Part shown: piece after piece, positions 11,500-22,634 of the stretch
Layout: each line of letters opens with the position of its first letter
How positions within the stretch are numbered: position 1 is the stretch's first letter
Source: Symbiodinium natans
Taxonomy: Eukaryota > Sar > Dinophyceae > Suessiales > Symbiodiniaceae
Direction: 5' to 3'
Length of the DNA: 64,000 nt
Assembly (NCBI GenBank): GCA_905221605.1
Contig: CAJNDS010002401.1
Span: 738,542-802,541, forward strand
Notes under the pieces: model-generated
What the model was told of the DNA's origin: nothing
Database searches by the model: none
What the model saw: only the letters and a program-made list of their open reading frames with translations
Position numbers and translations under genes: made by a program

Positions 11500-11576
11500 A
11501 AAGGTATCTGTATGTTAGGTGCCGAAATTCTTGGTGGGGCTTTAGGGGCTTCGGCTCCTGGGGCCTTCATCCTGAG

Positions 11577-11649
11577 TTCCTCGCCGAGGTTCTTGAAACT
11601 GCCGAGTCGCGCTTGGAGCAGTTCGATGCCATCCAGGCTGCAAGGGGGG
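11577..11649 (+). CDS. Coiled-coil-like exon
   Basis: Acceptor CCTGAG, then FLAEVLETAESRLEQFDAIQ and AAR before GGGGGTTTC. Strong heptad pattern; frame open upstream (GLHPE). Unknown filament or scaffold protein. Confidence 0.5.
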
Positions 11650-12016
11650 TTTCTTAGGGATACGTGGAATTATTTTCAACTTTTGGGTACTATATTTCCT
11701 AAGAAACAGCAAAATCATATACATTAACCCCACTTCTAAGTGCCCTGCTTGCAATAAGTGCACATGAACCTTGAGATCAGGCTAGGTGTCCGCACCTATG
11801 GTTATCAGGGGGCCTCCGCCCGGTTTCCAGTGAAGTGCCTGGGGTTAGGGATTAGGGTGGTCTTGGGGGATGGAGCCCCAATGCCGCGCATGGAGAAGCA
11901 AGGGTACTCACACAAGCTAAATTCAGTGAAGGGGGGAAGGAGTATCAGGGCTTAGGGGGCATCAGGAGCAGCGTATGATTCTGGTTGCCCCAACGACCCT
12001 AGAAGCCCCAAAGCTT

Positions 12017-12117
12017 GGGATGCTCTCCTTTTATTTTAACAGTCCTTAATAGGGACTATTTATCTGGAGTACTATAGTCCCTATTATGGAGCTGTTAGTT
12101 TACGGTGGAACATCCCA
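12017..12117. mobile_element. MITE-like family A, copy
   Basis: Starts GGGATGCTCTCC, has TAACAGTCCTTAATAGGGACT on the left and AGTCCCTATTATGGAGCTGTTAG on the right, ends GGTGGAACATCCCA. About 100 bp with imperfect inverted ends. Confidence 0.7.
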
Positions 12118-12680
12118 AGCTAAAACCCAAGTGCGTTCCTTCCTGCTCCCTGTTCCCAGGAGTCGAGGCAGCGCGCGCAGGCCTCGCCAATTGGTTGACA
12201 GGTTCAGGGAGGCTGAGAGGTGCGAATTCCACTGTGCCCCCTAGAGCCCTAAAGAAGGGGCCCCCAATGCCTTTTGGGGGCCCCCAAAAGCTACTAGTTA
12301 CTAGTTAGGGTCCCTATAGAACCCCTCAAAGATCTTCAAGAGTAGGGTTTAGAATTGAGGGGAGAACAAGGTTCCCTACTTGCCCCGATTAAGAGCAAGT
12401 AAGTGAAGCTCCAAGTGGGGCTAGTGGGGAGGAGTCACGAGATGTTTCCGCCCAAATCTTAGATCAACTCAAAGGCCCCCCCCCCAAGCCCTGAACCCCA
12501 AAGCCCCAACCCTACACCCTAAACTCATATGAAGCAGGGTAGATATTACTGTTATTGGTGAGTGTATATAAGGTTCCGTTTCAATATTGGTGAGTGTATA
12601 TACTTGGTGGCCTTTTGGGGATACAAGAAATATAAACCCTACTTCATATCCCCCCAAGCCCTGAATGCTAAAATTTTCAG

Positions 12681-12743
12681 CGGTGCCAGGAGTACGCAGA
12701 GCGTGTCCGAACTGGCAAGGCGCACTCTGCCCCGGGGAAAGGG
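12681..12743 (+). CDS. Exon-like segment RCQEYAERVRTGKAHSAPGK
   Basis: ATTTTCAG acceptor, then RCQEYAERVRTGKAHSAPGK before GTTTGG. Clear pyrimidine-rich acceptor, charged helix, G-strand repeats downstream. Confidence 0.5.
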
Positions 12744-12987
12744 GTTTGGGGATTAGGGCTGAGGGTTTAGGGATAGGTGCAGGTTGCCTTCTCTCCGGCC
12801 GGGGAGGGGGGGGAGAGGTGGCATTCTGCAATTCCTCCTCCCATACTTCAAGGTTCATGGGCAGTTTTGCTCAGGGCTGTCGGTACCTCACTTGGGGTTC
12901 AGAGATTACTTGGGCCAGGTAGTTGTATAGGTAGTGTTATATGCAGAGTAGCTGTTCTTGCTTCGAAGCTAGGCTGCTGACTGGAAG

Positions 12988-13086
12988 ATGACGTCCGCAG
13001 AGCTCACCCGCTACGTGGTCGGGTGCAATCCGGAGCGGGTGCAAGCAGGCCGATCCTGTGGCAGGGTTCAAGGGCTTCGGGTTTAG
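12988..13086 (+). CDS. Exon-like segment MTSAELTRYVVGCNPERVQA
   Basis: Follows GGAAG. Frame MTSAELTRYVVGCNPERVQA then GRSCGRVQGLRV and TAG 13084-13086. The last residues look like intron read-through, so the exon probably ends near 13045. Unknown. Confidence 0.4.
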   Translation: MTSAELTRYVVGCNPERVQAGRSCGRVQGLRV

Positions 13087-13612
13087 GCCTTTCGGGATCT
13101 TTGACGGTACCAGTATGGTACCCTTTCGGATTCGATGCAGAGTATTGTTGGAAGGGGGCAGAGCAGGGTACAGGAGATGCGGTCCAGACAGGTGATAGGG
13201 TTTTAATGGCTGCCTTACCTTTCCCAGATTTTTGGAAGGTGCACGAGGCTCCACAGTTTGGGGGGCGGGGAGGGCAAATGAATACGTGCATGCTGAATCA
13301 CTTCCGGGAGGCCCAGACCGTCAGCAATGCCAACCCCATCGCCGGACAACCCCATTTGCCAAGAAAACGCTCGTTGCTACAAGTTACTTAGGTTATATTG
13401 TTTAAAGGCGTGGAGCAGTTTAGGGGCGCTTGGGGATTTGAGAGCACGGCGGGTTGGCGACCCTACACAAAAGACCTAATTACCTCAATCAACCCTAAAC
13501 CCTAAACCCCAAACCCTAAACCCCAAACCCTAAACCCCAAACCCTAAGCCCTAAACCCTAAACCCTAAACCCTAAACCCCATCTCTCGCCCGAACCAACT
13601 TCGGTTTGCCAG

Positions 13613-13677
13613 GCCTCAAGGCCCAGCTGCCCGTGTTCCTTCGCTCCAGCGATGGACAGCGCTTCCCGGCTCAAGAG
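13613..13677 (+). CDS. Exon with canonical borders
   Basis: GTTTGCCAG acceptor, then LKAQLPVFLRSSDGQRFPAQ and E before GTTCAC. CCCTAAA array ends 30 nt upstream. Unknown, possibly upstream part of the ankyrin gene at 13.9 kb. Confidence 0.5.
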
Positions 13678-13882
13678 GTTCACGGTGTTTGACTGCTGGT
13701 TCTGAGAAGGGAATGAATGAGGCCTACAAAAAGCTAAAGCCATAAAGCACTAAACGCCCTGCAAGCCCTCAAAACCTTTCAAAACCCTAAAACACACACA
13801 AAAGAAAAATAGACTTAAAACCTTAAAACACGAAAAACCTAAAGCCCCAAAGCACTAAAAGCCCCCGTAAGCCAAAGCCGAG

Positions 13883-13938
13883 GCTTCACCATTCTGCACG
13901 ACGCCTGCCGCGAAGCCTGCTTGGACGAGCCTCTTCTG
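13883..13938 (+). CDS. Ankyrin-gene exon, repeat start (GFTILHDAC)
   Basis: After CCGAG at 13882 the frame reads (x)FTILHDACREACLDEPLL, matching the ankyrin turn/helix pattern G-x-T-x-L-H-x-A. The right border is uncertain (GTGGGG or GTGGAA). The frame stays open to 14013, where it runs into a MITE-like element starting at about 13977. Likely the first recognisable exon of the ankyrin gene continued at 14245-15016. Confidence 0.5.
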
Positions 13939-13976
13939 ACCAGCTCGTGGGGCGTTCGGGTGGAATTTTTGAACTT

Positions 13977-14072
13977 GGGACATTCCCCCCTTCTACTAAC
14001 CGCTCCTTCATAGGGGAGTACCCCTCTGGTTAAAATCCTTATTAAGCTGTTAGTATAAGGGGGAACATCCCA
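13977..14072. mobile_element. MITE-like family A, copy next to ankyrin exon
   Basis: GGGACATTCCCCCCTTCTACTAAC on the left and GTTAGTATAAGGGGGAACATCCC on the right. Lies about 40 nt after ankyrin exon 13883-13938, inside the intron. Confidence 0.75.
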
Positions 14073-14244
14073 ACCCTGAACCCTCAAAGCCCGACTCCCC
14101 AAGCCCTTTCGATCGTTGCGAGGCTTCAGGGGCCCCGGAGCTCTTTTCTTGCCGTTTTTCAAATCTGAGGGTCTCAACCCCAAGGGTTTAGGGTTTAGGG
14201 TTTAGGGTTTGCAGCCTTTAACCCCCCCCCCCCCCCCCTTGAAG

Positions 14245-14301
14245 AGTATCCTGCTTGACTCCCAGGAGCCCAACAGCGAGAAGGCCAACAACCGCATCGA
14301 G
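14245..14301 (+). CDS. Ankyrin-gene exon (linker or degenerate repeat)
   Basis: A C-run (14221-14238) is followed by TTGAAG and the exon AGT ATC CTG..., giving SILLDSQEPNSEKANNRIE, ending before GTGGGG (GT donor). Not diagnostic alone; placed here by its position between two ankyrin segments. Confidence 0.4.
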
Positions 14302-14530
14302 GTGGGGCTCAGGGGACTACTGGGGGGTAAGAGACTCAGGGTTTGGGGCTTTGGGGGATGGAGGCGTGCAAGGGGTGTTGGTAACATGGTCATCCCGAAT
14401 ACTCGCCAGTACTGTCTGAGGCCCCCCCCCTTGGCTTCCCTGAGCTTCCCTGGAATCTCAGACCTTGCCTTATAGTTAGCAGGGCGCAAGCCCTAAAGGA
14501 GGCCTCCGCCCTAATCCCTGCTGGATGCCT

Positions 14531-14581
14531 GTTGAGGTCGTGCGGCTGTTGTGCGAAGCCCGGGCGAACAAGAATGCGGTG
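14531..14581 (+). CDS. Ankyrin-gene exon (VEVVRLLCEARANKNAV)
   Basis: Reads VEVVRLLCEARANKNAV, the second helix and loop of an ankyrin repeat. The intron starts GACATG, a GA donor. The 5' border is unresolved because no AG lies just before the repeat; the frame is open upstream through an ATG at 14525. Confidence 0.6.
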
Positions 14582-14953
14582 GACATGAAGCCTGGCCTGT
14601 ACGATTTAGGGTTTAGGCCTCACCAGAAGCCCCAAACCTCAACCCTGAATTCCGAACCGAATAATTCTACTCGTTATTGTTGTCCACAACTGGTTGACCG
14701 TCATTCAACAATAGTGGAGGCTTCTTTCCTTCTGTGTCCTAGGTTACCAGAGAACCTACGTAAGGCATTCTTACACTAAGCCTTGAACGCTATACACCCG
14801 TGACCTAAACTTAGAAATCCAGATTACTGATGCACGGCCCAAGAGCTTGAGGTTCAAATCTGGGTTCGATGGTTTGAGCAAAAATATCCTAAACCTTACG
14901 CCCGAAAAATCCTACGCCCGATGCCCAAAGCCCAAACCCAAAACCCGAGGAAG

Positions 14954-15016
14954 GATCGGACGCCTTTGGATTTGGCACTTGCGCGGGCCCCAGCGAAGAA
15001 CGCGCGCCAAAGTCGG
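14954..15016 (+). CDS. Ankyrin-gene exon (DRTPLDLALARAPAKNARQSR)
   Basis: After GGAAG the exon reads DRTPLDLALARAPAKNARQS and R, then GTTGAAGG as donor. Joined to 14531-14581 it gives ANKNAV|DRTPLDLALA, a standard ankyrin hairpin and helix, so the GA-AG intron 14582-14953 is well supported. Confidence 0.6.
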
Positions 15017-15645
15017 GTTGAAGGTGTTCCGGGTTGAGGTGCCCAAAAAGGGACTGTAATTAGAGACAGCCCCCCCCCCCCCCTCTCCCCCTAACCCCGA
15101 AGCCCAAAAACCCTAAACCCGAAAGCCCGAAACATAAAACCATAGAAACCGTAAGCCCCAAACCTTCAACTCGAAAGACCAAAAAACCTAAACCCCGCTT
15201 CGGAAGAGGAGGAGGGCTCAACCCGAAACACCACCTCGGAGGTTCATGGGTAGCTACGTGCGAGGTTTCCGGGTTTTAGGGTTTTAGGGTTGTAGGGGTT
15301 TTTAGGTTTAGGGTTTTAGGTTTTAGGTTTTAGGTTTAGGTTTTAGAGTTTTAGGGTTTTCGGGTTTAAGGGTGTTTGGGGTTTAGGGGAATCAGCAATT
15401 CAAGTGGGACAAAACCTGTTGCGAGTTATTTCAACGCCCATGAGCCCTTCAAGTAGTGTTGTGGGCGAGCCCTGAACCTTGGAATTCAACCCCCAACCTT
15501 TCTTCCAACCATCGTAAGGATTACTTGGTAACCCCTCCCCCCCGACACCAAGCCCATACCCCAAAATAAGGACCCTGTAGGATCATGTGGCATACGTTTT
15601 GCGGATTGCGTTAACTTAAATCCCGAGCCCCAAGCACAATGCAAG

Positions 15646-15708
15646 GAGATGGGCGGGCCACGTGCCAAGCGCCACCCGTCGGTGCGCAAGTTAAAGGCCC
15701 GTGAGCGG
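15646..15708 (+). CDS. Basic exon-like segment
   Basis: AATGCAAG acceptor, then EMGGPRAKRHPSVRKLKARE and R before GGGTTTAGGG. Very basic; single plausible frame. Confidence 0.45.
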
Positions 15709-16145
15709 GGTTTAGGGTTTAGGGCTCAGGGCGAGTTTAGGGCTTCAGGGGCTTCAGGGGCTTCAGGGCTGGTCTGAGGGTTTCCCTGAACCCTGACCCC
15801 TTGACCGTGCACCGGGAGAGGCTTCAGCACGCAGGGTTCTAGAAGGTTCCAGAAAGCCTCCCCCCTCCCCAAAGCTCGGCACGCCGGCCCCAAAACGCAA
15901 GCCCTAGGCCCTAAACCCTAAACCCTAAACCCGACAGCCCTAAACGCCAAAGCCCTAAACAACCCAGCATCCAAAAAGCTGAAACCTCGGCTTCTCAGCC
16001 TGACGGTCACCGTTTTGGGTTCATGTTGCTAAGCCCTTAAATGCCTTAATCCTAAACCCTGAAACCCTGGACCCTAAACCCGAAATAAACCCTAAATAAC
16101 CCCCTGAATTATACCCAAAATCAACCCAAGCCCTAAGCCAAGCAG

Positions 16146-16237
16146 CGCCCGAGTCCAGGCCCTGGGCCTCCGCACTGCGGCGCAGGCGGCGCGCGAGGCG
16201 CGTGGCGAGGCCGTGGAGGAGCTCCTGAGCTTCGGGG
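16146..16237 (+). CDS. Coiled-coil-like exon
   Basis: CCAAGCAG acceptor, then ARVQALGLRTAAQAAREARG and EAVEELLSFG before GTGTTTTG. CCCTAAG upstream and a 350-bp degenerate TTTAGGG/TTTTGAGGGG tract downstream. Confidence 0.5.
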
Positions 16238-16838
16238 GTGTTTTGAGGGGTTTTGAGTGGGGTTTAGGGGGGGTTTAGGGGGGTTTAGGTGTGTTTAGGG
16301 GTTTTGAAGGGTTTTGAGGGGTTTGGGTTTTGAGGGGGTTTGGGGTTTGAGGGGGCTTGGGCTTAGGGCCTTAGGGTGTAGGTGTTTTAGGGTGTTGATG
16401 GGGTTTTAGGGGATTAGGGTTTAGGCGTTTTAGGTGTTTTCGGGGTTTTAGGGTTTCAGGTTTGGGGTTTGGGGTTTAGGTTTAGGGTTTGGGGTTTGGG
16501 GGGTTTGGGGGATCGAGGGGGTTTAGGGGTTTAGGGTTTGGGGTTCAGGAGTTTAGGGGTTTAGGGTTTAGGTTTGGGGTTTCGGGGTTTGGGGTTTAGA
16601 GGTATGAGCCTTATGTGCCATCGATCCAAAACACCGAAAGCCCCACACAATGAACCCTCAAATCGCACAGAAACCCTCAGTACCCACACCCCTAACTGAA
16701 ACCCCCTAAGTCAAAAAGCTTCTAAACACCCTTAAGCGCTTAATAAGCCCGAAGCACCAAAGCCCCTAAACCCCCAAACCCGAAACCCTAAAACAACCCC
16801 CTGAACTGATTAAACCCTAGCCCTAAAGCCCCCAAACC

Positions 16839-16839
<1 letters not shown>

Positions 16840-16891
<52 letters not shown>

Positions 16892-16940
16892 ACCCTAAAC
16901 CCTAAACCCTAAACCCTAAACCCTAAACCCCCTAAAGCCC
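16840..16940 (-). repeat. Homogeneous CCCTCAA block followed by CCCTAAA
   Basis: About eight CCCTCAA units, then five CCCTAAA units, upstream of the acidic exon 16994-17077. Confidence 0.9.
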
Positions 16941-16993
16941 CCCTAAAGCCCCCCTAAAGCACCCCTAAAGCCTTCCACTTCTGCCCAAAACAG

Positions 16994-17077
16994 GAGTCCG
17001 AGGAGGAGCCCGAGGAGGCCGAGCCGGCCGAGGCCCCGAGGGAGCCCGAGGAGCCCGGGGCGCCCAGAGGATGGTCG
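16994..17077 (+). CDS. Acidic Glu/Pro exon with canonical borders
   Basis: CAAAACAG acceptor, then ESEEEPEEAEPAEAPREPEE and PGAPRGWS before GTGAAG. CCCTAAA-type array upstream and a pure TTTAGGG array 20 nt downstream: a textbook case of the polarity. Confidence 0.55.
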
Positions 17078-17093
17078 GTGAAGGGGGGGGCTG

Positions 17094-17205
17094 GGGTTTA
17101 GGGTTTAGGGTTTAGGGTTTAGGGTTTAGGGTTTAGGGTTTAGGGTTTAGGGTTTAGGGTTTAGGGTTTAGGGTTTAGGGTTTAGGGTTTAGGGTTTAGG
17201 GTTTA
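17094..17205 (+). repeat. Telomere-like array (TTTAGGG)n
   Basis: Sixteen essentially perfect units starting 16 nt after the donor of exon 16994-17077. Confidence 0.95.
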
Positions 17206-17640
17206 GTTTTTTACAGGTTGCTTACTGTGGACTGAGTCCCCCTAGAGCGGGTTGCATGGGGTAGCAGGGAGGTGACACGAGAGCTGCGCAATTCACTCCC
17301 CACCCCCAAGTTTTTTAGGTCATATATTCCGGTCATTGTATCACCACCCTAAGGTTTAGCATTCATCACGGCTGCAGAATATCATATCTTCGGGTAAAAA
17401 ACAGGGCTGCGGCAGAGGGCGTGCGCGCTGAGAATCGTGTTGATGACGTTTGGGGCTTGGTGTTTTGGGGTCGAGCGACCATCATCCTACTGCTGGAGAG
17501 TCGGGAATGACAGGGGGGATATGATGAATGATGATTCAAGATCACGATTCTTTATCTTTGTAGTTACCATCACTACCCTCCTTCCTTCCCTATCAGCAAG
17601 AAGTCGTCGGGAGCCATGGCATGCCCCACTGCTTTTGAGA

Positions 17641-17739
17641 CCTATGGGGGTTTGCGATATTGTGGGGGTGCCTTTTTTGGGGGGTCCCTTTAAGGAGATA
17701 AAAAAAAGGGGTACCCCTATTTGGGGAAATGCCCATAGG
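17641..17739. mobile_element. Fold-back element CCTATGGG...CCCATAGG
   Basis: Eight-base perfect inverted ends with inner pairing GGGGGTGCCTTTTTT against AAAAAAAGGGGTACCCC. About 99 bp, non-coding. Confidence 0.6.
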
Positions 17740-18044
17740 AAGATCTACCACTCTAAATCCTGCCTGGCTTCCTACCGCTCTGCGCCTCCAACCTCGGCTG
17801 GTACTGTACCTTCAACACTAAAAGCTGACATCCACGCACTTTCGTGATTCCTACACAGAAGCCCCGAAATCCCAAAAGCACCTTAGAGGGCTTGGGGGGG
17901 GGGGGCTGGGGTAAGCCCTGAAACTCCAGACCCTCTAAGTTCTACTAGCTACAAAACCCTCTACCCTAGTGCCCCCCTAAACTCAGAACCCTGAACCCGA
18001 AACCCGAAAAACCCTGAACCCCCTAAACTCCCTAAACTCCCTAA

Positions 18045-18122
18045 ACCCCAAACCCTAAGCCCTAAACCCCAAGCCCTAAGCCCTAAGCCCTAAGCCCTAA
18101 GCCCTAAGCCCTAAGCCCTAAG
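18045..18122 (-). repeat. Homogeneous CCCTAAG block
   Basis: About ten units with the G variant at the last position. Confidence 0.85.
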
Positions 18123-18178
18123 AAACCCTAAACTCCTGAACCCCCAAAACCTCGACATGAACCCGAACTCTGAGGCCA

Positions 18179-18261
18179 CTGCTTGCGCCTGCACATGCCG
18201 ACGTGGAAGTTGCGGACGTCGCTGCCGAGGAGCCCCCTCGACATGTCCTTGCATATGGGCC
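18179..18261 (+). CDS. Exon-like segment, frame tentative
   Basis: Frame LLAPAHADVEVADVAAEEPP then RHVLAYGPLG. Upstream CCCTAAG block and downstream TTTAGGG. A second frame is also open. Confidence 0.3.
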
Positions 18262-18440
18262 CTTAGGGCTAATTTAGGGTTTTAGGGTTTGGGGTTTAGG
18301 GTTTAGGGTTTAGGGTTAGGGTATAGGGTTTAGGGTTTGGGGTTTAGGGATTTAGGGCAAACCGTAAACCTAAGCCCTGCACGATTCAAGGCTTCAAGGT
18401 ATGCAAGGTTTTCTTGAGGGACGTCTAAAGTTTAGTGTAG

Positions 18441-18562
18441 GCTCCGAGATCACCTGGAACAAGGCCTGCGTACGACTTCAAGCGTGTAGAGGATCCAGAA
18501 GTTTGATAAAGGTCGTCGAGCTTCGAAGTTGTGAGAGACTACTTGTGCGGCCAGAGGGGTAG
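18441..18562 (+). CDS. Exon-like segment, 40 codons to TAG
   Basis: GTGTAG acceptor, then SEITWNKACVRLQACRGSRS and LIKVVELRSCERLLVRPEG, TAG 18560-18562. Well-mixed residues and a single long frame; unknown. Confidence 0.45.
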
Positions 18563-19155
18563 GGTTTGGGGGTTAGAGTTTTGGGTTTAGGTTGAATGAG
18601 TGAGCCAAAGCTGACTTGAGAATACTGTTGAACTGTTTTTCGCTGTGACTTCTGACCCCTGAGCGCCCGCAAATTTGCTTGGTCCCACAAACACACTACC
18701 GCCCCAACCCTGCTACCTTCACTGTAGGTACTGAGGGCGTAGGCTATAGGCTCGAAACGCCAAACCCTAAACCGTAAATCCCAGACCCCCAACCCGAAAC
18801 CCTAAACCAAACCCTACATCCTAGACCCCAAGCCCTCAACCCACAACCCTAAACCCTACCCCCAGACCCCAAACAACCCCAAACCCGAAACCCCCGAAAA
18901 CCCCAAAACCCCCTCTAAATACCCTAAACCCACTAAACCTCCCTAAACCCCCTGAACGACCCGAAACCCTAAATTGAGCAATTTTTGAGGAGGAGCCAAC
19001 TGGGCCCAGGTCCTTCGCGCCTCCCGTGCCAGAGGCACTCAAGCAGTCCTCGGGTCGGGTTTAGAGCTCTAGCGGTGCAGGGTTAGGGTTTAGGGTTCAG
19101 GGTTTAGGGTTTAGGGTTTAGGGTTCAGGGTTCAAGGTTCAGGGTTTAGGGTTTT

Positions 19156-19210
19156 GGGGCTTAAGGGGCTTAAGGGGCTTAAGGGGCTTAAGGGGCTTAA
19201 GGGGCTTTAG
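19156..19210 (+). repeat. GGGGCTTAA 9-bp tandem repeat
   Basis: Six units of GGGGCTTAA within TTTAGGG-like sequence. Confidence 0.85.
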
Positions 19211-19926
19211 GGGGTTTAGGGGTTTAGGGGGGTTTAGGGGGTTTTGGGGGTTTAGGGGTTTGGGGGGTTTACAGTCGGGGGTTTAGGGGTTCAGGGGCTT
19301 TAGGGTTTTGGGTTTTCAGGGTGGAGGTTTCCGCGCCGTGGGTTTACGGTTCCGAAGCTTACACCCGAATTCAATTCCTAAACCCTAAAACCCTTGAAAC
19401 CCCTAACCCCCCTAAACCCCAAAGAGCCCTGTTCTGAATTCCCTAAACCACTAAACCCCCTAAACTCCCTAAACCACCCTAAACCCCGTAACCTCCCCAA
19501 CTAGGCGGGCCCTTTCCCTTATTGGGTTTAAGAATGTCCTTTTCAGGAACCCCCTCAACTCTGAACCCCAAACCCTAAACCCTAAACCCTAAACCCTAAA
19601 CCCTAAACCCTAAACCCTAAACCCTAAACCCTAAACCCTAAACCCTGCACCCTAAACCCGAAACCTTTTTTCAGAAGGTTTTTTCGGGCCATCCTGGCAC
19701 TAAACCCCCGAAACCCGAAGAGCCCTGCTCTAAATTCCCAAAACCCACCAGAAGCCACCCTAAACCCTAAACCACCCTAAACCCTAAACCACCCTAAACC
19801 CTAAACCACCCTAAACCGTAAACCTCAAGCCCTAAACCCTAAACCCTAAACCCTAAACCCTAAGCCCTACACCCTAAACCCTAAACCCTAAACCCTAAAC
19901 CCTAAACCCCCAAAGAGCCCTTGCAG

Positions 19927-19991
19927 GGCGCCTCGCCGAGTCCCGCCAGCTGAGGCACGCACGCGGCGCCAGAGGCTTGCTTCTTAGGATG
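19927..19991 (+). CDS. Arg-rich exon-like segment
   Basis: CTTGCAG acceptor, then RLAESRQLRHARGARGLLLR and MVW before GGGGTTTGCGG. CCCTAAA array upstream, TTTAGGG downstream. Confidence 0.4.
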
Positions 19992-20189
19992 GTCTGGGGT
20001 TTGCGGTTTAGGGTTTAGGGTTTGGGGTTTAGGGTTTAGGGTTCAGGGGGTTTAGGGTTTAGAGCTCAGGGAGTTTAGGGAGTTTAGGGTTTAGGGTGGT
20101 TTGGGGAGTGTAGGGTTTAGGGGTGTTTTAGGGTGGTTTAGGGAGTTAAGGTGGTTTTGTAGGGAGTTTAGGGTTTAGGGTGGTTTAGG

Positions 20190-20235
20190 GCCATCATCAA
20201 ACTGCGGCGGCAGGAGGATGTCACCCGACGACAAG
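20190..20235 (+). CDS. Short exon AIIKLRRQEDVTRRQ
   Basis: TTTAG acceptor, then AIIKLRRQEDVTRRQ and GTTGAG donor. A TTTAGGG tract lies upstream here, an exception to the usual polarity. Confidence 0.35.
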
Positions 20236-20887
20236 GTTGAGAGTTTTAAGGTTTTTGAGCTTGATGCCTGGTTTGTGGATTTTTTGGGTTGCGGATTTGA
20301 GGGTTTAAGGTTCAGGTGTTGGCGAACTCAGCCCTAAACCCTAAACCTTGAACCCTAAACCCAGGGTTTTAGAACTCGGGTTTACAATTCGGGGTTTACG
20401 AACCCGGGTCGCCTACCCGAAAGAAGATGGCGCCGTTGGGGGGTCGAGTAGCCTCTGGGCAGTGGTCCAGCCTGTTAATGCTTCGCTGACGCTGCTGAGC
20501 CGACCCTACACCCTATACCCTAGACCCTAAACCCTCAACCCTAAACCCTAAGCCCGAAACCCGAAGCCCTAGACCCCAAACCCTAAACCCTGAAGCTGGA
20601 CCCCAAATCGCACAGTTTAGGGCTTTAGTCCTGGGCTCTAGAGTGCTCGATCGTTCCTTTACTATATGAAGTTAGTTTTTCCAGGTGTAGGGTTAAAGTT
20701 TCAAGGCTTGGGGCTGCCTCTTAGGGTTTAGGGTTTCAGAACCCTAGATGCGTCGACTCCCAAGCCCTCGGAGCCCTACTGTAAGCTCTTGAACCTTTAA
20801 ACCCTTACACACACAAGAACGCTTCAGCCTTTACACCCCTAGACCTTAAAGCCCCTAAGCCTCTCAAGCTCCGAGAATTTCCAGCAG

Positions 20888-20986
20888 TCCGTGGGATGCC
20901 CAGCTGCGTCAGCTCCAAAAGTCTCACAGCTCGCGCTGCTCCTCCTTGAGGGAGCCAGAAAGCAGCGCTGTTTTTTGGCGATGCAG
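20888..20986 (+). CDS. Exon with canonical borders, 33 codons
   Basis: CAGCAG acceptor; reads SVGCPAASAPKVSQLALLLL then EGARKQRCFLAMQ, ending exactly before GTTCCG. Hydrophobic helix followed by basic residues. Unknown. Confidence 0.5.
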
Positions 20987-21496
20987 GTTCCGGGTCATAG
21001 GGGTTGGGCTTTTGGGAGCTATGAAAGCCAGAGTTGCTACAAACCAAAAACCCAAACCCTGAAAACCCCAAAGCTCCAAACCCCACAACCCCAAACACCC
21101 CACAACCCCGAAAACCTAGACCCCAAACCCAAAACTCCCTGAACCCCCCCCCCCCCCCCCAAAGCCCTTAAACCTCACAGTGCAACACTACTGCAGTCCT
21201 AATCCCAAAACTCTCAAAGCGCTCAAAAATGTCTTCTGACATGTGGCTATTGGGTAAGGCACCTGCAGGCACACAGCCCTGTGGACACGTGCTCCATGGG
21301 TGTAGTAGTCGTAGGCTAGAGGTCCTGGGAAGCTGTTGGGCTCTCTGGTGCAGAGGGGTATAGTAGGGTTCAGGGCTCTTTTCGGAGTTAGGGCTTGTGG
21401 GTCCGGGGGTCTAGGACTCGAGGTTCTGCTTCTGTCAGCCTATTTCGCTTCCCGGGACTGGTAGGACGCGTGCATGAGAGGTTTCACCCCGCCCAG

Positions 21497-21601
21497 GAAA
21501 GCGAACAAAAGAGTCCAAAATGGGAAGCCCTTGTCCCATACTGTAGCCCTGAGCCCGCACACACCAAACGTGCGTTGCACCTGCGCCTTACACCCCCCTA
21601 A
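21497..21601 (+). CDS. Exon-like segment to TAA
   Basis: GCCCAG acceptor, then ESEQKSPKWEALVPYCSPEP and AHTKRALHLRLTPP, TAA ending 21601. Unknown. Confidence 0.4.
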   Translation, partial: ESEQKSPKWEALVPYCSPEPAHTKRALHLRLTPP

Positions 21602-22634
21602 GCCACTTACATGGGCCCTATCGCCCGCATTTTTGCAGCCCAAAGCGCCAAAGGGCCCTAAGCCCCACAAGAAGCCGGGCTTCAGGGGAGTCTCAGCGTT
21701 TGCGCTTTTTTAGGGCGCTTCAGCAGGTTTCGGGCTTCGGATCCCGTCTAAGCAAAGAGCCTATAGTCCCTACACCCCCAAGCTCCCAAAACCCTGATCC
21801 CCCACCCTTCCCGGCAAAGCGTCAGGCTGGTGAAGTTCAGGATCCTACTGGAAGGTTCAGGGTTTAGGGTTTAGGATTTAGGATCTAGGGTTTAGGGTTT
21901 AGGGTGCCTCCTTTGTAGGGCGCAACATTCAACCCTACACCTGTGGGGGTTCTGAGGCCACACGCTCTATCCGACAACGACCACGACCTGGCAGTTACAC
22001 TGACTGGGTGGACGAGGGTTTAGGGTTTAAGCCCTAAGCCCTAAACCCTAAATCCTAAACGTTAAAAACCAGCCAAGGGTGCAGGGTTTTGTGGTGGGTT
22101 GTCCTGGGGCCCCTGAACCCCTGAACCCAACAAACCTCCAGAACACTTAAGCTCATCAATATACCCCTAAACCCTAAACCCAAAACCCTAAACCCTAAAC
22201 CCTAAACCCTAACCCTAAACCCTAAACCTCGGTGTTTTGGGGGATCTTAAGCTTGGGAGCTTAGCGTTTCAGCGCGGGCCGTCGACAAGAGGAGGGTCCC
22301 CAGAAAGAGGGTCGCTACCTTCAAAGCCGTTTTGTGTTCAGGGTTTAGAGTTTAGGGGTTGAGGGCTTAGGGTCCCCAGAAAGTTACGGTTTGCAACTTG
22401 TAGTACGGCACACATGATATGAAGTAAGCATTCCTCAGTTGAGGGAATCCGACACTTTGGATACATCGAAACTGTAGCCTGCAGCCTAATGATTGTAGTC
22501 TGTTGGCTTGTTGGAGGCACCCCCAAACCCTGAACCCTAAAGTAAACACTAAGCCCTAAACCCGAAACCCAAGCTAAACCCCAGAACCTGAGCCATGTGA
22601 TTGTGGTCTACAGGCTTGTTAAGGCAAAGTGCAG

